This document shows, in pieces, positions 35,662 to 46,594 of a DNA stretch of 64,000 nt. The DNA comes from Corbicula japonica (Eukaryota; Mollusca; Bivalvia; Venerida; Cyrenidae). Location: contig JAZAYU010000001.1 of the NCBI GenBank assembly GCA_038501625.1, forward strand, positions 7,083,829-7,147,828, in the 5' to 3' direction. How positions within the stretch are numbered: position 1 is the stretch's first letter; every line of letters begins with the position of its first letter. The notes under the pieces were generated by a model that saw nothing but the letters and a program-made list of their open reading frames with translations, was not told the DNA's origin and made no database searches. A program made the position numbers and the translations under genes.

Positions 35662-36015
35662 TCAGGAGTTTATGACACCCCCATCACACACATATGAACA
35701 AAAGTTTCTTGCATTCACAGCAGTCACTCTGTAGCCATAATCCAATGGGTTGAAGTTCTCTTTTTCTATATCTCTATCCATGTTACTAGTAAGCATGTAA
35801 CAGTCTTCCATTGAACAATTATTTAGAAAGGATTCTTCTTCTGTAAAACTTGATTTTATACATTTTGTGTACCGCACATATATTTCCCCAGGGCTGTCAC
35901 CATTCATCTTGTATTTTGTAACATTTTCGACGTTCCTTCCAATAATACCGGAGGCCCCACTTGTTGTTTTGTCACACTTATTTTGATCTCCATTTTCCCT
36001 GATTACTGAATTCAT
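35662..36015 (-). CDS. Hypothetical frame inside the transposon
   Basis: A 117-codon minus-strand frame with mixed composition (NCSMEDCYMLTSNMD in the middle, ending YVCDGGVINS). It lies just downstream of, and in a different frame from, the exon ending at 36060, and could be the frameshifted continuation of that gene. No family recognised. Confidence 0.25.
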   Translation of the reverse strand: MNSVIRENGDQNKCDKTTSGASGIIGRNVENVTKYKMNGDSPGEIYVRYTKCIKSSFTEEESFLNNCSMEDCYMLTSNMDRDIEKENFNPLDYGYRVTAVNARNFCSYVCDGGVINS

Positions 36016-36059
36016 CGAACAGTCTGAAATTATTGTTCTGGATTTTCTTGTTGCATTTA

Positions 36060-36245
36060 TCAGTAGCTTTGAGTGAATTGCGGCTCATCCTTAGGAAAAT
36101 GGAATGTTCTTATAAAACCACCTTTCTTGCTGTAACTTGCTGTATACTTTTCTTTATTCTTTCCTTTTATTTCCTTTTCATTCCTGTAATGGAGCCAGCC
36201 AATCTGAATCTTGTATTCTGTATACCTGCCTTGACCTCGTTTTCT
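36060..36245 (-). CDS. Exon 2 of opposite-strand gene of the 6.1-kb element
   Basis: After the acceptor TTTGTATCTTTACAG (ending at 36246) a 61-codon frame contains YKIQIGWLHYRN and GGFIRTFHFPKDE before TAA-type termination at 36060. It joins in phase 0 to the exon at 38438-38494. Similar GW-x-H and GG-x-R-x-F/V segments occur, as I recall, in unnamed animal proteins carried by transposons; the function is unknown. The stop may be premature. Confidence 0.45.
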   Translation of the reverse strand, partial: RKRGQGRYTEYKIQIGWLHYRNEKEIKGKNKEKYTASYSKKGGFIRTFHFPKDEPQFTQSY

Positions 36246-36939
36246 CTGTAAAGATACAAAAGTAAAGATAAAATACAAAGATGAGTTATTACCAATATCC
36301 AATTCAATATTTTGCTGCATCAGACAAGACGATCAAGATCCCTATTTCTTCTCACCAGCAATTCAGCAATGATATTATTAATCAGAATTAATCAGAAAGC
36401 TAATGTCTCGAGTTAGAAATATTGATAATGAAATTATTAGAGTGATGGCAAGCCTAAATGATCAAGTCGGCTATTTCCAAAATTTCCGTGTATTGGTTCT
36501 TGCAAAATTACCCACTTCGAATTTGATCTGATGTTTATTTAAATTGTATGCCAGTTTTGTGTTAAAGCATTGAAACGCTTTTCAAGTTTAGGCCATTTTG
36601 CACCATTCAAAAAGATTTGTGGTAAAACGGTGTGAGATACTGACCAGAAACTCTGGATGTGAGTTATTGATATTGATATCAATTGATATGAAGAGCTCAA
36701 AAATCTATTTCTATTCCCTAACTGACAAAATACCTCAGTGGAGTTAATTTATTGCAATAATTACATAGCTAGTGTGATGACAAGCTCAAAATGGCCAAAG
36801 TTGATTACCTTTGAAGAAAAAATATTCAAATTGCTATACTGATGACAATCCCAAAATTGCAATTTTAGCTATTTCCAAGGTCTTGTCCCAACATAAATAT
36901 GACAAAATAGACATGGTATCAATGAAAAAATTCTTGACT

Positions 36940-36998
36940 GTGTGGGGAGGCTGTTTTTTCTGAATGTGGCGATTCCTGATATGCATATTTCACCTTTT
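36940..36998 (-). repeat. Family C fragment
   Basis: GGGGAGGCTGTTTTTTCTG and TTCCTGATATGCATAT match, in reverse, the left part of the family-C copy at 40880-40935. Confidence 0.55.
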
Positions 36999-37049
36999 TA
37001 TGATACGACAGACCACTCTTGAGATAGAAATCTTTGTTTAATGGTCACT

Positions 37050-37524
37050 TACTTCTTATGTCTCATCTCTTATGTGTACCTTCTTATGTCTTATCTATTA
37101 TGTGTAACCTCTTATGTATAACTTCTTAGGTCTTATCTCTTATGTATAACTTCTTAGGTCTTATCTCTTATGTGTAACTTCTTAGGTCTTATCTCTTATG
37201 TGTAACTTCTTAGGTCTTATCTCTTAAGTATAACTTCTTAGGTCTTATCTCTTATGTATAACTTCTTAGGTCTTATCTCTTATGTGTAACTTCTTAGGTC
37301 TTATCTCTTATGTGTAACTTCTTAGGTCTTATCTCTTATGTGTAACTTCTTAGGTCTTATCTCTTATGTGTAACTTCTTAGGTCTTATCTCTTATGTGTA
37401 ACTTCTTAGGTCTTATCTCTTATGTGTAACTTCTTAGGTCTTATCTCTTATGTGTAACTTCTAAGTGCTTATCTCTTATGTGTAACTTCTTTATCTTATC
37501 TCTTATGTGTCATTTCTTATGTCA
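37050..37524 (+). repeat. 28-bp satellite array, about 17 copies
   Basis: Tandem 28-bp units (CTTCTTAGGTCTTATCTCTT plus ATGTGTAA). Central units are nearly identical and edge units are degenerate, the usual sign of unequal exchange. The unit resembles part of the host element's TIR (TTAGGTCTTACGTG, TCTTATCTGTTAG, TATTATGTGTTAGG at 32585-32630), so it may have arisen from the transposon end. A G-rich tract follows at about 37530-37558. Confidence 0.92.
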
Positions 37525-37734
37525 TCACTTTTGGGGGGCTGGTGGGGAAGGGGGGGGGGTCATGCTTTTTTGACAAATTTGAATCACTGATTTATCATGT
37601 GTTTAACTCTGGCAATAGAATAACAAGAGTATGTCTATGATCATGTTAAAATTGAAACAGTATATCCTTAGTACTGTTTGTCTAATATTCAGAATTACTG
37701 ACAAAAACAATGATTTGGATGACTAACCACGGTC

Positions 37735-37890
37735 TGATGCATGGGTTGCAGAAAGGGGGTTCGTTTGGGGCAGACTTGAAGTTGTTTTGAATTTTGCAAT
37801 TTTCTAGCCAAAATCCCCATGAAAATTAAATATTGCTGACCCAAAAGGGGTTTAGCTATCCCACTTAACTCCTTCTGGATCAGCCCCTCA
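37735..37890 (+). repeat. Family A copy 5
   Basis: GGGGGTTCGTTTGGGGCAGAC, TTTTCTAGCCAAAATCC and CATGAAAATTAAATATTGC follow the family order. It lies inside the 6.1-kb element. Confidence 0.6.
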
Positions 37891-38437
37891 CTAAAACCCA
37901 TAAGCTGACATGTACATGTAAATTTTTATATCTCCCACTATATGTATGCATTGGCAACCAGAATTCTGTAAACAGTTTAGCAAGTCCTACACATATATTA
38001 TTGCTTAATTAAAATTGAAATTTGACTTCTATATTTTTATTAGAAAAAAAAGAAAGTTTTCCTATTAATATAATTCAGAATTAAATAAGGAATTTCTTTA
38101 TGAACTCAGTGGCTGACCTGCAAACCAGAGTTACAAATCTAAATATAACTACGATTCGGAACTGCTTGAACGGTGTCAACGGTATAAAATCCCCCTGACT
38201 CCTGTCAGACCTGTTTATACACCATTTATAGAACCTCCGAGATCTAACCACTCTAAAAATTCTCCTAAAGTTCAATGTCAATCACAACACAAATATTAAA
38301 GCCAAGAATGTAACAATACACCCTATAGCAAGTGGTTCTTATCTATACAAATGAAAGTTAATTTAACACCAATTCACCCTTTTTTAAATTTGTAATATGT
38401 ACATTATTAATCAAAGTTATTATACAGCAACACTTAC

Positions 38438-38494
38438 TTCGTCAATATTTTTATCCGAAGTAGTTTCACTCGAAGACACACCACTTTCAGCCAT
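38438..38494 (-). CDS. Exon 1 of opposite-strand gene of the 6.1-kb element
   Basis: Just inside the right TIR an ATG (38494-38492) opens 19 codons (MAESGVSSSETTSDKNIDE) ending exactly at a consensus donor GAA|GTAAGT. The phase (0) matches the exon at 36060-36245, leaving a 2.2-kb intron that holds the 28-bp satellite. The TIR would thus act as this gene's promoter region. Confidence 0.5.
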
Positions 38495-38617
38495 TTTGCT
38501 TCGCTTACCGCCAATTTCTTTCCTAATACATAATAGCTAACACATAAGAAAAAACACGTAAGACCTAATTCCTCATACCAAAGTACTAAGACAAAATGGC
38601 CCTAATAGGCTTCCGTA

Positions 38618-38623
38618 ATAAGC
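38618..38623 (+). repeat. Right 6-bp target duplication ATAAGC
   Basis: Matches 32525-32530 and abuts the right TIR. Confidence 0.7.
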
Positions 38624-38628
38624 TTTCC

Positions 38629-39156
38629 TTAAGAGGTCGCAAACATTGCAAATGGCGAAAACTAGCTAAAATTTTAAAAATGAATTTTGGGGGAAATACT
38701 TATTTCCACCTAGATTTTAGTAAAGAAATGTATGTAAGAAATTCAAGGAAATCTTACTTCCTGGTTCAAAGTGAAAGTAGATTTCTATAGATTTCTACTT
38801 TCACTTTGAACCAGGAAGTATAATTTCCTTGAATTTCTTGAAAACCCTAACATTATTTTAAAGTATTGGCACTAAACATTGAAGACCAGCATATACTTAT
38901 TTCAGGTATGAGTTGCTTTGGTATATTTTTGTTCATGAATTTCAGAGTTCTCATGCAAATGGTTTTTCTTTTGTTTTAGTATGTGCTTGGTAATTAGAAC
39001 ATGAATTAGACTAAACTGAGCTTGCAAACATTTACTACAGCCATAGCTAAATACATTTATTTACTAAAATCTAGGTGGCAATAAGTATTTCCCCCAAAAT
39101 TCATTTTTTGAAATTGTAGCCTGTTTTTGCCATTTGCAATGTTTGCGATACCTTAA
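38629..39156. mobile_element. Second TTAA-flanked non-autonomous transposon
   Basis: Bounded by TTAA (38629-38632 and 39153-39156). The ends share TCGCAAACATTGCAAATGGC in inverted orientation, continuing about 110 bp through AATTTTGGGGGAAATACTTA. An inner palindrome centred near 38792 (arms about 45 bp, TTCCTGGTTCAAAGTGAAAG and its mirror) adds a second hairpin. No reading frame of merit. It starts six bases beyond the target duplication of the 6.1-kb element, so the two insertions are neighbours. Confidence 0.75.
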
Positions 39157-39458
39157 TTATCTAAGGGACCAAATCTGGTCACTGTTTCACATTCCAGTAC
39201 TCAATGGCCATAAGCTGCTGACATGTATTCCGCTTTTGACAGCAAACAAGTGTTCCAAGTTTCACGCGAATATTGTCCTATAATATTGACATGGCACTTC
39301 ATAGCTTTCGTAAAGGTCATTGGATAAACACGGGCATCTAACCAGCGAATACACCGATATTTTTATTCACTTTACACCTAAGTGAATTGTGGTGTATTGG
39401 TATAGATGCCGGACTACCGATTTGAAGGTCTCCTGTAGAAATATTATGAAACACCACG

Positions 39459-40962
39459 TTATCACACCCGTCAACCGGCAGAGCCAGGAGCGGACGGCAC
39501 ATCCAGGCGCAGACACGGTTAGTTTTGTACATACTTGACAGTGGTGTAGGAAATTATCATTTTCTCTAGTTTTGATTTACTCTTGGAAAGAAATATCGGC
39601 TGATTTTAAAAGCCAAATGAATTCTGCACATACCCGTTGATTTCTGGAGCGGTAGAAGGGATGATAAACATTTAATCGCGATTAAAATACGAAACTTTGT
39701 GATGAAATCTTGAAGATCTGCGTTTTATAGCAAAATGCTCCCTAGAACTGAAAATCTGCATAAATCTGTAAGCACTATCTATTGGAAAATTTAATCATTC
39801 CGCTGGATATATGTGAAATATTAGCACAAACAGAATTTTAACAAATTCGCGAGGGCTTTGTGAATAGAGCTGGGGTATAGAAATGGGCAGGTCCATGGAG
39901 CAGAAAGCGAATTTATTATCGGGGACCAGGAGCAGATATAATCGAGCAGGAAAAATCGTTTGATGTATTGTTTTGACACTTTTTTTCGTCCGCAATAGTG
40001 ATAGTATAGTATTATAGTGATAGTATTGTCCGTCCGTATGTCTGTTTATATAATAAATTATACAGAAATCATTACTAAAGGAGTTTTGTAAACTTGTGAT
40101 GCATAAACGTCTATAACTTAACGGCATTATCGCCGGTTATTCATTTGCCACACTGTTGTTGATCGTACACAGAAAAAAGCACCTCAAAACACCATAAACA
40201 AAAGTTGAATGACTAACGGCAAGTTCACCCCAGATAATGTTTAAATTCAATTCTGTGTCATTACTTTATCGAATTCTGTAAACTTAACAAAATTGGGAGA
40301 TAATTATATCTGGTTTTAAAGCAGTACAGTTAACCTGTATAAAGCAGCCTACCTGGGGAGTGACAAAAAAGTGGCTGCTTAAAACAGGTGGCTTTAAAAG
40401 AAAGGTAAAACTTAGAACAAGATGTCAGTTTAGGGCGTATTCAAACTGGCTGTTTGAGAAAGGTGGTTTGTGAATGCAGGTGACTGCTAAGGGAGGTTCA
40501 ACTGTATTTGCTTTTTTCTGCACGTAGTGTTTTTTGTTAAAATTGCGATGAATTGTAGTCTAGGTCTTGACATTATTTTGATATTTTCCCATCATGAAGC
40601 CCCAAAAATCGGTAGGAAATTATAAAATATAGACTTTCTTCCACGTTAATTTATCGTAACTACAAAAAAACCCATAAAACTCGTTAAAGATATGCAAAAG
40701 TTTTAATAGCTAGTAATATAGTCTTCTCCCATTTTACCAAAGATAATTTACATACGTTTGTTTTTAAATGAAGTCCACAGACCGGATAAAAAGAATAAAT
40801 CCTAAACCTGCATTAGTTCATTTAACAATGCATAACTTGAACATGATTAAATATTGTTTTATAAAAATTGTTGAAAAAAAAAGATGAAAAATGCATATCA
40901 GGAATTGCAACATTCAGAAAAACAGCCTCCCCGCACAGTCAAGAAGAAGAAGAAGATGATGA

Positions 40963-41053
<91 letters not shown>

Positions 41054-42663
41054 GGAAGAGAGAGAAAGCATGGTTAATAAAATGATCAGTTTCAAAAAAG
41101 ACACCACAAACAATTAACAAAAATTAGAACCCGAGGGATTACCGCTTTGGAGTTCTACTGTAACGTACTAGAAATTTTGGAATGAACTAAGGTCTATGAG
41201 TTTTACATTTTTCGTTTAAGTTATGGTCACGTATCAAAAGTGGTAAAGACGGACGGAAACGGCGTTCTAACATTAATATAATAATAATTATTATGTTAAG
41301 TATAATGTGTTCAATTAAACACTTTTTTTAAAATACTAAAATGTTTTACTTTACGCTTGGTCTTGCAATACAACTTGTACCCAGCTTCACGCTCCCTGCT
41401 CTCGACTCTAAACGCAATTCCTTAATCAGTGTATGTGTATGCTCAGGCACTAAAGTTTAAGTTTATTTTGGCAGAAATTGAATTCGTTACCTACTGTACA
41501 CCGTACACTCGCATTTTTTCATTTACACTCCGAACATAACTGTACTAGACACTGTACACAAGGCATGGTCGTTTTTCGCAAATTGTGTTTTAGTATATTA
41601 TAACATATGGTGAACATATTCGCAGAAGAGGTTCGATAACTAACTGCTAAATCTTTCTTTAAAATCATCGAAGAAAGTTTTGTTCTTACGTGGGAAGAGA
41701 TATAGTGTACAGATGTAGTCCACAGCTTATTTTTATGTTTCGACTGAAGCTGATAATACCCAGCGTGTTTTTATTTCATTCACCTCAATGACGAAATGAT
41801 GGCTAACCATGTTTTAAACACAGGCCGATAAATAATTTAATGCTTAATGAACTCCACGATTTCAAAATGCCCTCATAGTTTGAAACCGTTTTTCGCCAAA
41901 AGTGGGCATTTACGACAAATAGCTGACAAAAGTAAGTATATTAATATCATCCAGTAACACACATAAACTAAGGCTTAAAATGATAAACCAGCGATAATTC
42001 CGTTAACTAATGAGAGTTCATGCATCACAAGCTTACAAAACTTCTTTAGAAATGATTTCTGTATAATTTATTACATGAACAAACATACGGATGGACAATA
42101 CTATCACTGTATGTCAACAAACTTTCATTTTTGAGGACGAAAAATAGTGTCAAAACAAAACATCAAACGATTTTTCCTACTCGATTATATCTGCTCCTTG
42201 TCCCCTGCCGATAAATTCGCTTTCTGCTCCATGGACCTGCCAATTTCTGTACCCCAGCTCTATTCACTAAGCCTTCGTAAAATTGTTAAAAGTCTGTTTG
42301 TGCTAATATTTTACAAATTGCCAGGAGAATGATTAAATTTTCCAATAGTTCTAACAGACTTACGCAGATTTTCAGATCTTTGGAAAATTTTGCTATAAAA
42401 CGCAGATCTCCAAGATTTCATCACAAACTCCCGTATTTTAATCGCGATAAAATGTTTATCATCCCTTCTTCCGCTTCAGAAATCAACGGGTATGTGCAGA
42501 ATTCATTTAGCTTTTAAAATCAGCCGATATTTCTTTCCAAGAGTAAATCAAAACTAGCGAAAACGATAATTTCCAACACCACTGTCAAGTATGAAAAAAC
42601 TTACCGTGTCTGCGCCTGGATGTGCCGTCCGCTCCTGGCTCTGCCGGTTGACGGGTGTGGTTA
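39459..42663. mobile_element. 3.2-kb element with ~690-bp inverted arms
   Basis: Left arm 39459-40145 and right arm 41978-42663 are reverse complements at perhaps 85 percent by eye, from CCCGTCAACCGGCAGAGCCA at the outer edge to GTGATGCAT near the inner edge. The spacer (1.8 kb) holds a family-C microsatellite repeat and a mollusc-like GTGGCTGCTTAAAACAGGTGG stretch (40370-40500). Peptides read from each arm look alike (FAFCSMDLPIS in both), as expected from the mirror. It may be a foldback transposon or an inverted duplication. No target duplication is clear. Confidence 0.65.
40880..41150 (+). repeat. Family C copy with (GA)n microsatellite
   Basis: ATGCATATCAGGAATTGC, CATTCAGAAAAACAGCCTCC, then GAA and GA repeats (about 40940-41068), then AATAAAATGATCAGTTTC and GAACCCGAGGGATTACCGC. 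The same order is seen at 47820-48060 (+) and 56640-56925 (-). A microsatellite held at a fixed place inside a mobile repeat suggests it spreads with the element. Confidence 0.8.
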
Positions 42664-42902
42664 TGATTGTTTTTTTTTAAAGTTTACTTGTAAGAATTAA
42701 TTTGAAATCGTTTTACTACACCTGGTTTTAGGTTACCTTTTAAATAGTGTTTTTTTTTCTATAATTATATTTGTGACATTAAGCAATCGTATAGGCTATA
42801 AATGCATACACGCTAAATATTCAGTTGTTTGAGTACAACACATATGGTATACACAAATAAAACGGTTTACAGAAAACAGCGATTTAAAAAAAATAAAAAT
42901 AT

Positions 42903-42990
42903 GGCTAACACATGTTCGAACCTACAAGTTCATGTCTATATCCTTGAATTGAAAAGCCTTTATCGACTGCGCTAAGCGGGCTTCTTGTCC
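42903..42990 (-). repeat. tRNA-derived SINE head or tRNA pseudogene
   Basis: On the minus strand box A (CTTAGCGCAGTCGATAAAG, about 42960-42980) is followed about 50 bases on by box B (GGTTCGAACAT, about 42911-42921). Both boxes fit RNA polymerase III promoters. A full cloverleaf is not clear, so a SINE head is likelier than a working tRNA gene. Confidence 0.5.
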
Positions 42991-43577
42991 AATACCGTTT
43001 AAAACTGGTTATATACATTCATATCTATTTACAAGTTGATCGTAACATTTACGAAATTTACCGAATATAGGGGTCAAATGCAAGAACCAGATCAATGTTG
43101 TTGGACAATGCATTTGATTGTTTTTTCGGCGTTAGCTGTCTAAGCTCACTTTTGACCTAGTTTTTCGACCAATGAAATGTTGTAAATAATACTCGTATTC
43201 TCTTATTATGCAGAGGGAAAATGAAATAAACTATTTCGATTGGGTGCTATTTACACCAGAGAGGCATCTAGCAGGGTGGAGAGGTATCTAGTGGGATTTT
43301 TATTATTATGCAGCGGAAAAATCAAATAGATTAATTCGATTGGTTGTTAGTGAGCGTTGTATTGGAGGAAAAACATATTTACGATTTAAGTAACCAGTTA
43401 AGTCAATATTGATGGCTTAAATACAATATTATATGGAATATTCTTGGGTGTCAGGTAAACACTTGCATACAATACACAGTATAAAACGAAAGAGAAGTGT
43501 AGATATTCCTAGTTCTTACTGGTTCCTTTCTAGTTTCTTTGATACTGATTGTTAATTTCAAGGACGAAATACAAGTT

Positions 43578-43660
43578 TATTGTAGTGCAGTGGCTAACAC
43601 TCTTGCCTCTCAAGCGGAGGCCCCGGGTTCAATACTTAGGACGGACACTTTTTTTAAAGT
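43578..43660 (+). repeat. tRNA-derived SINE head or tRNA pseudogene
   Basis: TAGTGCAGTGGCTAACACTC (box A) is followed by CTCTCAAGCGGAGGC and CCCGGGTTCAATACT (box B), then a run of T that could end transcription. The acceptor stem does not close well, so a pseudogene or SINE is preferred. Confidence 0.55.
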
Positions 43661-44567
43661 TAATATACGTACAAGTTTGTAGATTTCGCTCTTGTAACAG
43701 GCTGTTATTATTTATATTTATTAAATTTCAAGGACATTTATTCATCTTGAATTCTCACTCTACACGAGGTATTTTATTGAAACTGAATATTTTGCTTCAG
43801 TATCTTTAATCGACTTGTTATCACTGTATGAAATTGTTGCAACAGCTTCAACATTTTTTTGAAAGACACTTTCAATAAATTTATGAGTTGTCATGATTCG
43901 GTCGCTTAATCTCTAATTCATACTAAGAAGGCAGGGAGGGTTCGTCGACAGCTATAACAAATAAAATGAAATAACTAAACTGTGTCTGCTTTGCCTCTCT
44001 GTATTTCTTTCTTTCTTATATACATGTATATATAAATCTTTTCCATCAACGCCGTTTATCTTTTTTAAAGATATTTCTTGTTTAAACAGACGTCGGTCGG
44101 TAATAATGGAATGTGGGGGATTAGGCATGAGGAAAGCAAGACGAGTAACTGTATATTGGCCGACAACAAATTCACCCGAGCGAATGTTGCAATGCAGGCC
44201 CTACTGCTAAATCTTTAATTGTAGTAGATTATGAGTTTACAAGTTAACGTAAATTTAAAACAACGAAAACGAGAAAAAACATCGCCACGCGACGAAAACC
44301 AGGTTTTCATTTAATACTTATATTTTTGAAAAGAGAATATCTGGTTGATAACTGCTGAAACAGAAAAATCAGAAGAAAAAACATTTTTAATAACATTGTA
44401 CATTAAAAAAATATTGTTATGAGGGGAGCAAAGGTGGGATACAATCATCAACACGGTCCTGCCAACCCTGCCCTTGAAGAAATTAGCGTTGTTTTGAGAT
44501 CAGACATGTAAGAAATAAAACATAAAGAAACATTGTTGGAGGGCGGATCGGGGTGGGGAGGCCACTA

Positions 44568-45190
44568 CCTTGATCACAGACATTTATGTAGCAGTCCTGG
44601 ATTGCACCTTTATATGAGTTACCCACACCAAGTTTGGTGGCAGTGGGTTAAAGCAAACTTGAGTTATTACAAACTGAATTTCTATTTTTAGCAACAGTTA
44701 CATTGACCTTGATCACAGACACCTAGGTAGCATCCCGAGTTGCATCTTGATATAAGCTAACCACACACCAAGTTTGGTGCCAATATGTCAAAGAAAACTA
44801 AAGTTATTAAACAGAAAATTAATTTCTATTTTTAGCAAAAGTGACCTTTACCTTGATCACAGACACATAAGAAGCAATTCCAAGTTGCATCTGATATAAG
44901 CTTTCCACACATTAAGTTTGGTGTCAATATGTCAAAGCAAATTCAAGTTATTGAGTTGAAACTGAATTTCTATTTTTAGCAAAAGTGACTTTGACCTTGA
45001 TCACTGACACTTTGGTAGCAATCTCATGCTGCCTTTTGATACAAATTACCCACACACCAAGTTTGGCGTCAATAGGCCAAAGAAACTCAAGTTATAGAGT
45101 GGAAACTGATTTTTTTTATTTTTAGCAAGAGTGACCTTGACCTTTAACACGGACACCTGGGAAGCAATCCCAAGCTACCTCTTAATAAAG
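44568..45190 (+). repeat. 144-bp tandem repeat, about 4.3 units
   Basis: Units start at 44568, 44707, 44851, 44995 and 45141 (spacing 139, 144, 144, 146), each opening CCTTGATCACAGACAC and containing CACACCAAGTTTGG and TTTCTATTTTTAGCAA. Units are diverged, so the array is old. No coding frame. Confidence 0.85.
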
Positions 45191-45209
45191 CCACACACAC
45201 ACACATGCA

Positions 45210-45240
<31 letters not shown>
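45191..45240 (+). repeat. (CA)n / (ACGC)n microsatellite
   Basis: CA run, then GCAC-type units, then CA run, at the end of the 144-bp array. Confidence 0.9.
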
Positions 45241-45289
45241 GTCAAGAGACAACGTTCATAAAATTACTTAACGAAAATTCTGAGTGAAA

Positions 45290-46340
45290 AAGGAGCATCA
45301 CTTTGGCAAAACACAGTTATGAAACTTGTCATCATAATTGGTATTGTGATGTCATACAACTACGTTAAGTTCAAAACTGTATCTTGAACGGTTACTGAGA
45401 AAAAGACAACTTTAACAAAAATGATGCCCGCCCGCCCAACGACATACCCCAATCTAATTACCAGGATTTTTTCTAAAGCAAACCTGGTTAAAAACATAGT
45501 CACATTCATTTAGAAACATTTAAAAAGTAATGGAAATGTGCTTATGGTTATTTGATAATTTGTTATCAGTGATGGTGAAACAATCATTTTACTGCGTTTA
45601 TACACCAATGCGGTTGAACAATCAGATGGGCCTCATTAAAACATCCCTAGTCTATGATAGCTAGGTGTACTGTTGCAAATGAAAAGCCTTTTATATAATT
45701 GTACAGAATAAAATGAATAGTCTGTACCTTTCCCTTAAACCAACACAAAAGACCTGGATACCACAATAACTCGACTTCTTTTCTTATATAATATAGAAAT
45801 AATGTAAAGCTTAAAATTTGAAAGTGAGTATTCTTATTTCAAGATCTACAGACAAGCCGGTTTTTAAGAAACCACCCAAAACGTGGTTGTTTAACACAGT
45901 TGGCTGTTAAAGACAGGTGGCTGTTGAATGCAGGTTCAACATCTTCAACATAATAGCAGAAAGGGTGATCAAGTTTGCACACAAGAAGCACAATATTCTT
46001 ATATGAGCATATTTAGACATACTGTATTTCTGTATTAAAACATCTCAGTTGCCGCTTTAAATAAGCAGTAATAGAGAAAAATGTTTCAGAAGTCGAGTCA
46101 CCTTTGCGGAAAAAAACCCAAAAACTTCCATCTTGTCGACATGTGTCTTGCCGACTTTACTGATAGATTACGTTATACGAAATGACGTAAGTTGCATTGA
46201 CAAATATTTCACGACAAAGTACTTAGCATTTCGTATTAATTATTTTGATTTCGTAAAATATTTTTGATCAAAATGAGAAAAAAAAAATCGATTAAATGCG
46301 ATACATTTAGACAAGTGGTGTCCCCTCTAAGCTTCCGAAG
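45290..46340 (+). repeat. Dispersed repeat family B, copy 2
   Basis: The reverse counterpart of 28326-29600, from GGTATTGTGATGTCA to CCCCTCTAAGCTTCCG. Includes ATGATGCCCGCCCGCCCAAC and the GTGGCTGTTAAAGACAGG stretch. No intact protein. Confidence 0.65.
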
Positions 46341-46594
46341 TTATACACACTAGTTACATTATATCATTTGTAAATCTCACTAAACGTTGAAAAAATATTT
46401 TTAAGATTGATATATGTCAGCGAGCTTCTGCTGTGCTAAGAAGAATAACAGCTGCGCCCAAAGCTTGAAAAGGTCTTAAAAGATATTCTTCATTTTCTCG
46501 GTAGACTATTTTTTTAATTATTATATCCAATATGGCTGCAAAGTTGAAACTCTGAGATTTTCAGTGACCTAATAACCTACTAAGTAACCGCGAT

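Larger units (their letters stand above)
32531..38617. mobile_element. 6.1-kb IS3EU-like DNA transposon, degenerate
   Basis: About 110-bp terminal inverted repeats (32531-32640 and 38508-38617), nearly identical and starting TACGGAAGCCTATTAGGGCC, are flanked by a 6-bp direct repeat ATAAGC (32525-32530 and 38618-38623). Inside are a broken DDE integrase-type transposase (33096-34218, +), a spliced gene fragment on the other strand (38494 back to 36060), a family-A copy, a family-C fragment and a 28-bp satellite (37050-37524). A 6-bp duplication with TA-starting ends and an integrase-like protein agrees with what I recall of the eukaryotic IS3EU superfamily; that name is an inference. The near-identical TIRs beside a badly broken gene are notable. 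Confidence 0.75.

Noticed and set aside
37050..37524. Regular 28-bp array considered as a CRISPR
   Set aside because: Units are contiguous with no unique spacers, and this is an animal genome.
32531..38617. The 6.1-kb element as a Polinton/Maverick (also 6-bp duplication and an integrase)
   Set aside because: Far too short, ends do not start with AG, and no polymerase, ATPase or capsid genes are visible.
40868..41120. Frames reading Arg-Glu or Ser-Leu repeats, also at 56641-56922
   Set aside because: They are translations of GA/CT microsatellites inside family-C repeats.
39795..42332. Two similar peptides in the arms of the large inverted repeat
   Set aside because: Mirror effect of the arms; no known domain and both are short.
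42903..43660. Two tRNA-like stretches considered as real tRNA genes
   Set aside because: Box A and box B are present but the acceptor and anticodon stems do not pair well.
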